From contig OW028579.1 in the NCBI GenBank assembly GCA_932294295.1, forward strand, positions 10,352,370 through 10,416,369: a stretch of 64,000 nt of DNA, written 5' to 3'. Under the pieces are notes generated by a model. The model saw only the letters and a list, made by a program, of their open reading frames with translations, was not told the DNA's origin and did no database searches. Each line of letters opens with the position of its first letter. Position 1 is the first letter of the stretch. A program made the translations under genes and the position numbers. Positions 49,301 to 62,000 of the stretch are shown here, piece by piece. The DNA comes from Alitta virens (Eukaryota; Annelida; Polychaeta; Phyllodocida; Nereididae).

Positions 49301-52300
49301 TACCAAGAGTCTAGGCTATCTTATAAATACATTACCAAATTTTTGCTACCATTCTAAATACCCAGCTCCCAGCTTTTTATGTGTCATTTTAACATAAAAA
49401 ATCAAATTTAGGCAAACTAATTTCTGGTAGCTGGATAGTACCATTCTACATACCCAGCTCCCAGATTTTTATGTATCATTTTATCATAAAAATTACACTT
49501 AGCCAAACAAATTTCTAGTAAGCTTTGGGAAGATTTTATTACTCAGTATTTCAACTCTACATATCTGGATTTTACAACAACAAAAAAAATGATGTGATAG
49601 TTATAAGCTTTCATGTAATGCACTATATTTGTTGAATCTGCATTAACAGCTCACTAACTACAGGCAATAAACTTCTCATTAGTATCAGCGCCGAGCCCTC
49701 ACTTAGCCAAATTAATTTCTGGTAGCTGGATAGTAAGCTAACCATTAAGCATCAATGTTTGGTACCATTAGGTAGCCAAGAGTCTAGGTTATCTAGTAAA
49801 TACATTACAAAATATCTGCTACCAATCTATATAGCCAGCTCCCAGATTTGTATGTGACATTTTACACAAACAAATTAACTTTGCTCAGCACATGTCTGAA
49901 AGCTGGATAGTTAGCTATCCAGTAATACCCAATATTTGGTACCATTAAGTAGCCAAGAGTCTAGGCTATCTAGTAAATACACTGCCATATTTCTGCTACC
50001 AATCTATATACCAAGCTTCCACATGTGTATGTGTCATTTTCTCATAAAAAATAACACTTAGCCAAACAAATTTCTGGTAGCTGGATAGTTAGCTATCCTG
50101 TAAGTACCAATATTTGGTACCATTAAATAGCCAAGGGACAAGGCTATCTAATAAATACACTACCAAATCTCTGCTACCATTCTACATACCCAGCTCCCAG
50201 ATTTTTATGTATCATTTTATCATAAAATATTGCGCTTAGCCAAACAAATTTGTGGTAGCTGGATAGTTAGCTATCCAGTAAGCACAAATATTTGGAGCCA
50301 CTAAGTACCAAGAGTCTAGGCTATCTTATAAATACATTACCAAATTTTTGCTACCATTCTAAATACCCAGCTCCCAGCTTTTTATGTGTCATTTTAACAT
50401 AAAAAATCAAACTTAGACAATCTAATTTCTGGTAGCTGGATAGTACCATTCTACATACCCAGCTGCCAGATGTGTATGTATCATTTTCTCATAAAAAATA
50501 ACACTTAGCCAAACAAATTTGTGGTAGCTGGAAAGTAAGCTATCCAGTAAGCACCAATAGTTGTACCATTAAGTAGCCAAGAGTCTTGGCTATATTTGCA
50601 CTATATTTGTTGAATCTGCATTAACAGCTAACTAACTACAGGCAATAAACTTCTCATTAGTATCAGTTCCAAGCCCTCAATTAGCCAAACAAAGTTCTGG
50701 TAGCTGGATAGTTAGCTATCCTGTAAGTACCAATATTTGGTACCATTAAATAGCCAAGGGACAAGGCTATCTAATAAATACACTACATAATCTCCGCTAC
50801 CATTCTACATACCCAGCTCCCAGATTTTTATGTATCATTTTCTCATAAAATATTGTGCTTAGCCAAACAAATTTGTGGTAGCTGGATAGTTAGCTATCCA
50901 GTAAGCACAAATATTTGGAACCACTAAGTAGCCAAGAGTCTAGGCTAGCTTATAAATACATTACCAAATTTTTGCTACAATTCTAAATACCCAGCTCCCA
51001 ACTTTTTATGTGCCATTTTAACATAAAAAATCTAACTTAGGCAATCTAATTTCTGGTAGCTGGATAGTACCATTCTACATACCCAGCTCCCAGATTTTTA
51101 TGTATCATTTTCTCATAAAAAATAACACTTAGCCAAACAAATTTGTGGTAGCTGGATAGTTAGCTATCCAGTAAGCACAAATATTTGGAGCCACTAAGTA
51201 CCAAGAGTCTAGGCTATCTTATAAATACATTACCAAATTTTTGCTACCATTCTAAATACCCAGCTCCCAGCTTTTTATGTGTCATTTTAACATAAAAAAT
51301 CAAATTTAGGCAAACTAATTTCTGGTAGCTGGATAGTACCATTCTACATACCCAGCTCCCAGATTTTTATGTATCATTATATCATAAAAATTACACTTAG
51401 CCAAACAAATTTCTAGTAAGCTTTGGGAAGATTTTATTACTCAGTATTTCAACTCTACATATCTGGATTTTACAACAACAAAAAAAATGATGTGATAGTT
51501 ATAAGCTTTCATGTAATGCACTATATTTGTTGAATCTGCATTAACAGCTCACTAACTACAGGCAATAAACTTCTCATTAGTATCAGCGCCGAGCCCTCAC
51601 TTAGCCAAATTAATTTCTGGTAGCTGGATAGTAAGCTAACCATTAAGCATCAATGTTTGGTACCATTAGGTAGCCAAGAGTCTAGGCTATCTAGTAAATA
51701 CATTACAAAATATCTGCTACCAATCTATATAGCCAGCTCCCAGATTTGTATGTGACATTTTACACAAACAAATTAACTTTGCTCAGCACATGTCTGAAAG
51801 CTGGATAGTTAGCTATCCAGTAATACCCAATATTTGGTACCATTAAGTAGCCAAGAGTCTAGGCTATCTAGTAAATACACTGCCATATTTCTGCTACCAA
51901 TCTATATACCAAGCTTCCACATGTGTATGTGTCATTTTCTCATAAAAAATAACACTTAGCCAAACAAATTTCTGGTAGCTGGATAGTTAGCTATCCTGTA
52001 AGTACCAATATTTGGTACCATTAAATAGCCAAGGGACAAGGCTATCTAATAAATACACTACCAAATCTCTGCTACCATTCTACATACCCAGCTCCCAGAT
52101 TTTTATGTATCATTTTATCATAAAATATTGCGCTTAGCCAAACAAATTTGTGGTAGCTGGATAGTTAGCTATCCAGTAAGCACAAATATTTGGAGCCACT
52201 AAGTACCAAGAGTCTAGGCTATCTTATAAATACATTACCAAATTTTTGCTACCATTCTAAATACCCAGCTCCCAGCTTTTTATGTGTCATTTTAACATAA

Positions 52301-55300
52301 AAAATTAAACTTAGGCAATCTAATTTCTGGTAGCTGGATAGTACCATTCTACATACCCAGCTACCAGATGTGTATGTATCATTTTCTCATAAAAAATAAC
52401 ACTTAGCCAAACAAATTTGTGGTAGCTGGATAGTAAGCTATCCAGTAAGCACCAATAGTTGTACCATTAAGTAGCCAAGAGTCTTGGCTATATTTGCACT
52501 ATATTTGTTGAATCTGCATTAACAGCTAACTAACTACAGGCAATAAACTTCTCATTAGTATCAGTTCCAAGCCCTCAATTAGCCAAACAAATTTCTGGTA
52601 GCTGGATAGTTAGCTATCCTGTAAGTACCAATATTTGGTACCATTAAATAGCCAAGGGACAAGGCTATCTAATAAATACACTACATAATCTCCGCTACCA
52701 TTCTACATACCCAGCTCCCAGATTTTTATGTATCATTTTCTCATAAAATATTGTGCTTAGCCAAACAAATTTGTGGTAGCTGGATAGTTAGCTATCCAGT
52801 AAGCACAAATATTTGGAACCACTAAGTAGCCAAGAGTCTAGGCTAGCTTATAAATACATTACCAAATTTTTGCTACAATTCTAAATACCCAGCTCCCAAC
52901 TTTTTATGTGCCATTTTAACATAAAAAATCAAACTTAGGCAATCTAATTTCTGGTAGCTGGATAGTACCATTCTACATACCCAGCTCCCAGATTTTTATG
53001 TATCATTTTCTCATAAAAAATAACACTTAGCCAATGAAATTTGTGGTAGCTGGATAGTTAGCTATCCAGTAAGCACAAATATTTGGAGCCACTAAGTACC
53101 AAGAGTCTAGGCTATCTTATAAATACATTACCAAATTTTTGCTACCATTCTAAATACCCAGCTCCCAGCTTTTTATGTGTCATTTTAACATAAAAAATCA
53201 AATTTAGGCAAACTAATTTCTGGTAGCTGGATAGTACCATTCTACATACCCAGCTCCCAGATTTTTATGTATCATTTTATCATAAAAATTACACTTAGCC
53301 AAACAAATTTCTAGTAAGCTTTGGGAAGATTTTATTACTCAGTATTTCAACTCTACATATCTGGATTTTACAACAACAAAAAAAATGATGTGATAGTTAT
53401 AAGCTTTCATGTAATGCACTATATTTGTTGAATCTGCATTAACAGCTCACTAACTACAGGCAATAAACTTCTCATTAGTATCAGCGCCGAGCCCTCACTT
53501 AGCCAAATTAATTTCTGGTAGCTGGATAGTAAGCTAACCATTAAGCATCAATGTTTGGTACCATTAGGTAGCCAAGAGTCTAGGTTATCTAGTAAATACA
53601 TTACAAAATATCTGCTACCAATCTATATAGCCAGCTCCCAGATTTGTATGTGACATTTTACACAAACAAATTAACTTTGCTCAGCACATGTCTGAAAGCT
53701 GGATGGTTAGCTATCCAGTAATACCCAATATTTGGTACCATTAAGTAGCCAAGAGTCTAGGCTATCTAGTAAATACACTGCCATATTTCTGCTACCAATC
53801 TATATACCAAGCTTCCACATGTGTATGTGTCATTTTCTCATAAAAAATAACACTTAGCCAAACAAATTTCTGGTAGCTGGATAGTTAGCTATCCTGTAAG
53901 TACCAATATTTGGTACCATTAAATAGCCAAGGGACAAGGCTATCTAATAAATACACTACCAAATCTCTGCTACCATTCTACATACCCAGCTCCCAGATTT
54001 TTATGTATCATTTTATCATAAAATATTGCGCTTAGCCAAACAAATTTATGGTAGCTGGATAGTTAGCTATCCAGTAAGCACAAATATTTGGAGCCACTAA
54101 GTACCAAGAGTCTAGGCTATCTTATAAATACATTACCAAATTTTTGCTACCATTCTAAATACCCAGCTCCCAGCTTTTTATGTGTCATTTTAACATAAAA
54201 AATCAAACTTAGGCAATCTAATTTCTGGTAGCTGGATAGTACCATTCTACATACCCAGCTGCCAGATGTGTATGTATCATTTTCTCATAAAAAATAACAC
54301 TTAGCCAAACAATTTGTGGTAGCTGGATAGTAAGCTATCCAGTAAGCACCAATAGTTGTACCATTAAGTAGCCAAGAGTCTTGGCTATATTTGCACTATA
54401 TTTGTTGAATCTGCATTAACAGCTAACTAACTACAGGCAATAAACTTCTCATTAGTATCAGTTCCAAGCCCTCAATTAGCCAAACAAATTTCTGGTAGCT
54501 GGATAGTTAGCTATCCTGTAAGTACCAATATTTGGTACCATTAAATAGCCAAGGGACAAGGCTATCTAATAAATACACTACAAAATCTCCGCTACCATTC
54601 TACATACCCAGCTCCCAGATTTTTATGTATCATTTTATCATAAAATATTGTGCTTAGCCAAACAAATTTGTGGTAGCTGGATAGTTAGCTATCCAGTAAG
54701 CACAAATATTTGGAACCACTAAGTAGCCAAGAGTCTAGGCTAGCTTATAAATACATTACCAAATTTTTGCTACAATTCTAAATACCCAGCTCCCAACTTT
54801 TTATGTGTCATTTTAACATAAAAAATCAAACTTAGGCAATCGAATTTCTGGTAGCTGGATAGTACCATTCTACATACCCAGCTCCCAGATTTTTATGTAT
54901 CATTTTCTCATAAAAAATAACACTTAGCCAAACAAATTTGTGGTAGCTGGATAGTTAGCTATCCAGTAAGCACAAATATTTGGAGCCACTAAGTACCAAG
55001 AGTCTAGGCTATCTTATAAATACATTACCAAATTTTTGCTACCATTCTAAATACCCAGCTCCCAGCTTTTTATGTGTCATTTTAACATAAAAAATCAAAT
55101 TTAGGCAAACTAATTTCTGGTAGCTGGATAGTACCATTCTACATACCCAGCTCCCAGATTTTTATGTATCATTTTATCATAAAAATTACACTTAGCCAAA
55201 CAAATTTCTAGTAAGCTTTGGGAAGATTTTATTACTCAGTATTTCAACTCTACATATCTGGATTTTACAACAACAAAAAAAATGATGTGATAGTTATAAG

Positions 55301-58300
55301 CTTTCATGTAATGCACTATATTTGTTGAATCTGCATTAACAGCTCACTAACTACAGGCAATAAACTTCTCATTAGTATCAGCGCCGAGCCCTCACTTAGC
55401 CAAATTAATTTCTGGTAGCTGGATAGTAAGCTAACCATTAAGCATCAATGTTTGGTACCATTAGGTAGCCAAGAGTCTAGGTTATCTAGTAAATACATTA
55501 CAAAATATCTGCTACCAATCTATATAGCCAGCTCCCAGATTTGTATGTGACATTTTACACAAACAAATTAACTTTGCTCAGCACATGTCTGAAAGCTGGA
55601 TAGTTAGCTATCCAGTAATACCCAATATTTGGTACCATTAAGTAGCCAAGAGTCTAGGCTATCTAGTAAATACACTGCCATATTTCTGCTACCAATCTAT
55701 ATACCAAGCTTCCACATGTGTATGTGTCATTTTCTCATAAAAAATAACACTTAGCCAAACAAATTTCTGGTAGCTGGATAGTTAGCTATCCTGTAAGTAC
55801 CAATATTTGGTACCATTAAATAGCCAAGGGACAAGGCTATCTAATAAATACACTACCAAATCTCTGCTACCATTCTACATACCCAGCTCCCAGATTTTTA
55901 TGTATCATTTTATCATAAAATATTGCGCTTAGCCAAACAAATTTGTGGTAGCTGGATAGTTAGCTATCCAGTAAGCACAAATATTTGGAGCCACTAAGTA
56001 CCAAGAGTCTAGGCTATCTTATAAATACATTACCAAATTTTTGCTACCATTCTAAATACCCAGCTCCCAGCTTTTTATGTGTCATTTTAACATAAAAAAT
56101 CAAACTTAGGCAATCTAATTTCTGGTAGCTGGATAGTACCATTCTACATACCCAGCTGCCAGATGTGTATGTATCATTTTCTCATAAAAAATAACACTTA
56201 GCCAAACAAATTTGTGGTAGCTGGAAAGTAAGCTATCCAGTAAGCACCAATAGTTGTACCATTAAGTAGCCAAGAGTCTTGGCTATATTTGCACTATATT
56301 TGTTGAATCTGCATTAACAGCTAACTAACTACAGGCAATAAACTTCTCATTAGTATCAGTTCCAAGCCCTCAATTAGCCAAACAAAGTTCTGGTAGCTGG
56401 ATAGTTAGCTATCCTGTAAGTACCAATATTTGGTACCATTAAATAGCCAAGGGACAAGGCTATCTAATAAATACACTACATAATCTCCGCTACCATTCTA
56501 CATACCCAGCTCCCAGATTTTTATGTATCATTTTCTCATAAAATATTGTGCTTAGCCAAACAAATTTGTGGTAGCTGGATAGTTAGCTATCCAGTAAGCA
56601 CAAATATTTGGAACCACTAAGTAGCCAAGAGTCTAGGCTAGCTTATAAATACATTACCAAATTTTTGCTACAATTCTAAATACCCAGCTCCCAACTTTTT
56701 ATGTGCCATTTTAACATAAAAAATCTAACTTAGGCAATCTAATTTCTGGTAGCTGGATAGTACCATTCTACATACCCAGCTCCCAGATTTTTATGTATCA
56801 TTTTCTCATAAAAAATAACACTTAGCCAAACAAATTTGTGGTAGCTGGATAGTTAGCTATCCAGTAAGCACAAATATTTGGAGCCACTAAGTACCAAGAG
56901 TCTAGGGTATCTTATAAATACATTACCAAATTTTTGCTACCATTCTAAATACCCAGCTCCCAGCTTTTTATGTGTCATTTTAACATAAAAAATCAAATTT
57001 AGGCAAACTAATTTCTGGTAGCTGGATAGTACCATTCTACATACCCAGCTCCCAGATTTTTATGTATCATTATATCATAAAAATTACACTTAGCCAAACA
57101 AATTTCTAGTAAGCTTTGGGAAGATTTTATTACTCAGTATTTCAACTCTACATATCTGGATTTTACAACAACAAAAAAAATGATGTGATAGTTATAAGCT
57201 TTCATGTAATGCACTATATTTGTTGAATCTGCATTAACAGCTCACTAACTACAGGCAATAAACTTCTCATTAGTATCAGCGCCGAGCCCTCACTTAGCCA
57301 AATTAATTTCTGGTAGCTGGATAGTAAGCTAACCATTAAGCATCAATGTTTGGTACCATTAGGTAGCCAAGAGTCTAGGCTATCTAGTAAATACATTACA
57401 AAATATCTGCTACCAATCTATATAGCCAGCTCCCAGATTTGTATGTGACATTTTACACAAACAAATTAACTTTGCTCAGCACATGTCTGAAAGCTGGATA
57501 GTTAGCTATCCAGTAATACCCAATATTTGGTACCATTAAGTAGCCAAGAGTCTAGGCTATCTAGTAAATACACTGCCATATTTCTGCTACCAATCTATAT
57601 ACCAAGCTTCCACATGTGTATGTGTCATTTTCTCATAAAAAATAACACTTAGCCAAACAAATTTCTGGTAGCTGGATAGTTAGCTATCCTGTAAGTACCA
57701 ATATTTGGTACCATTAAATAGCCAAGGGACAAGGCTATCTAATAAATACACTACCAAATCTCTGCTACCATTCTACATACCCAGCTCCCAGATTTTTATG
57801 TATCATTTTATCATAAAATATTGCGCTTAGCCAAACAAATTTGTGGTAGCTGGATAGTTAGCTATCCAGTAAGCACAAATATTTGGAGCCACTAAGTACC
57901 AAGAGTCTAGGCTATCTTATAAATACATTACCAAATTTTTGCTACCATTCTAAATACCCAGCTCCCAGCTTTTTATGTGTCATTTTAACATAAAAAATTA
58001 AACTTAGGCAATCTAATTTCTGGTAGCTGGATAGTACCATTCTACATACCCAGCTGCCAGATGTGTATGTATCATTTTCTCATAAAAAATAACACTTAGC
58101 CAAACAAATTTGTGGTAGCTGGATAGTAAGCTATCCAGTAAGCACCAATAGTTGTACCATTAAGTAGCCAAGAGTCTTGGCTATATTTGCACTATATTTG
58201 TTGAATCTGCATTAACAGCTAACTAACTACAGGCAATAAACTTCTCATTAGTATCAGTTCCAAGCCCTCAATTAGCCAAACAAATTTCTGGTAGCTGGAT

Positions 58301-59001
58301 AGTTAGCTATCCTGTAAGTACCAATATTTGGTACCATTAAATAGCCAAGGGACAAGGCTATCTAATAAATACACTACATAATCTCCGCTACCATTCTACA
58401 TACCCAGCTCCCAGATTTTTATGTATCATTTTCTCATAAAATATTGTGCTTAGCCAAACAAATTTGTGGTAGCTGGATAGTTAGCTATCCAGTAAGCACA
58501 AATATTTGGAACCACTAAGTAGCCAAGAGTCTAGGCTAGCTTATAAATACATTACCAAATTTTTGCTACAATTCTAAATACCCAGCTCCCAACTTTTTAT
58601 GTGCCATTTTAACATAAAAAATCAAACTTAGGCAATCTAATTTCTGGTAGCTGGATAGTACCATTCTACATACCCAGCTCCCAGATTTTTATGTATCATT
58701 TTCTCATAAAAAATAACACTTAGCCAATGAAATTTGTGGTAGCTGGATAGTTAGCTATCCAGTAAGCACAAATATTTGGAGCCACTAAGTACCAAGAGTC
58801 TAGGCTATCTTATAAATACATTACCAAATTTTTGCTACCATTCTAAATACCCAGCTCCCAGCTTTTTATGTGTCATTTTAACATAAAAAATCAAATTTAG
58901 GCAAACTAATTTCTGGTAGCTGGATAGTACCATTCTACATACCCAGCTCCCAGATTTTTATGTATCATTTTATCATAAAAATTACACTTAGCCAAACAAA
59001 T
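40381..59001 (+). repeat. Array block III: ten-unit 1897/1898-bp higher-order repeat
   Basis: X-spacer starts (TTCTAGTAAGC) fall at 40381, 42278, 44175, 45719, 47616, 49513, 51411, 53309, 55206, 57104 and 59002. The intervals are 1897, 1897, 1544, 1897, 1897, 1898, 1898, 1897, 1898 and 1898. One full unit contains X, six full monomers of distinct types, one partial monomer fused to the tail of X, and three 92-bp short monomers. Sequence differences between units are few by eye. Private variants shared at fixed offsets reveal second-order periods of 5338 bp (left part) and 5693 bp (right part). Confidence 0.95.
44175..45718 (+). repeat. Contracted 1544-bp HOR unit
   Basis: This unit is 353 bp shorter than its neighbours. 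The monomer with GTACCATTAAATAGCC runs directly into a GGAACC-type monomer, removing about 623 bp, including the partial monomer and the second X tail. One extra 270-bp pair (full plus short monomer, GCTAGCTTAT variant) is present. The net change fits one loss and one gain by register-shifted unequal exchange. Confidence 0.7.
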
Positions 59002-62000
59002 TTCTAGTAAGCTTTGGGAAGATTTTATTACTCAGTATTTCAACTCTACATATCTGGATTTTACAACAACAAAAAAAATGATGTGATAGTTATAAGCTTT
59101 CATGTAATGCACTATATTTGTTGAATCTGCATTAACAGCTCACTAACTACAGGCAATAAACTTCTCATTAGTATCAGCGCCGAGCCCTCACTTAGCCAAA
59201 TTAATTTCTGGTAGCTGGATAGTAAGCTAACCATTAAGCATCAATGTTTGGTACCATTAGGTAGCCAAGAGTCTAGGCTATCTAGTAAATACATTACAAA
59301 ATATCTGCTACCAATGTATATAGCCAGCTCCCAGATTTGTATGTGACATTTTACACAAACAAATTAACTTTGCTCAGCACATGTCTGAAAGCTGGATAGT
59401 TAGCTATCCAGTAATACCCAATATTTGGTACCATTAAGTAGCCAAGAGTCTAGGCTATCTAGTAAATACACTGCCATATTTCTGCTACCAATCTATATAC
59501 CAAGCTTCCACATGTGTATGTGTCATTTTCTCATAAAAAATAACACTTAGCCAAACAAATTTCTGGTAGCTGGATAGTTAGCTATCCTGTAAGTACCAAT
59601 ATTTGGTACCATTAAATAGCCAAGGGACAAGGCTATCTAATAAATACACTACCAAATCTCTGCTACCATTCTACATACCCAGCTCCCAGATTTTTATGTA
59701 TCATTTTATCATAAAATATTGCGCTTAGCCAAACAAATTTGTGGTAGCACAAATATTTGGAACCACTAAGTAGCCAAGAGTCTAGGCTAGCTTATAAATA
59801 CATTACCAAATTTTTGCTACCATTCTAAATACCCAGCTCCCAGCTTTTTATGTGTCATTTTAACATAAAAAATCAAACTTCGGCAATCTAATTTCTGGTA
59901 GCTGGATAGCACCATTCTACATACCCAGCTGCCAGATGTGTATGTATCATTTTCTCATAAAAAATAACACTTAGCCAAACAAATTTCTGGTAGCTATCCT
60001 GTAAGTACCAATATTTGGTACCAATAAATAGCCAAGGGACAAGGCTATCTAATAAATACACTACCAAATCTCTGCTACCATTCTACATACCCAGCTCCCA
60101 GATTTTAATGTGTCATTTTATCATAAAATATTGCGCTTAGCCAAACAAATTTGTGGTAGCTGGATAGTTAGCTATCCAGTAAGCACAAATATTTGGAGCC
60201 ACTAAGTAGCCAAGAGTCTAGGCTATCTTATAAATACATTACCAAATTTTTGCTACCATTCTAAATACCCAGCTTTTTATGTGTCATTTTAACATAAAAA
60301 ATCAAACTTAGGCAATCTAATTTCTGGTAGCTGGATAGTACCATTCTACATACCCAGCTCTCAGATGTGTATGTATCATTTTCTCATAAAAAATAACACT
60401 TAGCCAAACAAATTTGTGGTAGCTGGATAGTAAGCTATCCAGTAAGCACCAATAGTTGTACCATTAAGTAGCCAAGAGTCTTTGCTATATTTGCACTATA
60501 TTTGTTGAATCTGCATTAATAGCTCACTAACTACAGGCCATAAACTTCTCATTAGTATCAGTGCCAAGCCCTCACTTAGCCAAACAAATTTCTGATAGCT
60601 GGATAGTTAGCTATCCTGTAAGTACCAATAATTGGTACCATTAAATAGCCAAGAGACAAGGATATCTAATAAATACACTACCAAATCTCTGCTACCATTC
60701 TACATACCCAGCTCCCAGATTTTTATGTATCATTCTATCATAAAATAGTGCGCTAAGCCAAACAAATTTGTGGTAGCTGGATAGTTAGCTATCCAGTAAG
60801 CACAAATATTTGGAGCCACTAAGTACCAAGAGTCTAGGCTATCTTATAAATACATTACCAAATTTTTGCTACCATTCTAAATACCCAGCTCCCAGATTTT
60901 TATGTATCATTCTATCATAAAATAGTGCGCTAAGCCAAACAAATTTGTGGTAGCTGGATAGTTAGCTATCCAGTAAGCACAAATATTTGGAGCCACTAAG
61001 TACCAAGAGTCTAGGCTATCTTATAAATACATTACCAAATTTTTGCTACCATTCTAAATACCCAGCTCCCAGATTTTTATGTATCATTTTCTCATAAAAA
61101 ATAACACTTAGCCAAACAAATTTGTGGTAGCTGGATAGTTAGCTATCCAGTAAGCACAAATATTTGGAGCCACTAAGTACCAAGAGTCTAGGCTATCTTA
61201 CAAATACATTACCAAATTTTTGCTACCATTCTAAATACCCAGCTCCCAGCTTTTTATGTGTCATTTTAACATAAAAAATCAAACTTAGGCAATCGAATTT
61301 CTGGTAGCTGGATAGTACCATTCTACATACCCAGCTGCCAGATGTGTATGTATCATTTTCTCATAAAAAATAACACTTAGCCAAACAAATTTGTGGTAGC
61401 TGGATAGTAAGCTATCCAGTAAGCACCAATAGTTGTACCATTAAGTAGCCAAGAGTCTTGGCTATATTTGCACTATATTTGTTGAATCTGCATTAACAGC
61501 TAACTAACTACAGGCAATAAACTTCTCAAAAGTATCAGTTCCAAGCCCTCAATTAGCCAAACAAATTTCTGGTAGCTGGATAGTTAGCTATCCTGTAAGT
61601 ACCAATATTTGGTACCATTAAATAGCCAAGGGACAAGGCTATCTAATAAATACACTACAAAATCTCCGCTACCATTCTACATACCCAGCTCCCAGATTTT
61701 TATGTATCATTTTCTCATAAAATATTGTGCTTAGCCAAACAAATTTGTGGAGCTGGATAGTTAGCTATCCAGTAAGCACAAATATTTGGAACCACTAAGT
61801 AGCCAAGAGTCTAGGCTAGCTTATAAATACATTACCAAATTTTTGCTACAATTCTAAATACCCAGCTCCCAACTTTTTATGTGCCATTTTAACATAAAAA
61901 ATCAAACTTAGGCAATCTAATTTCTGGTAGCTGGATAGAACCATTCTACATACCCAGCTCCCAGATTTTTATGTATCATTTTCTCATAAAAAATAACACT

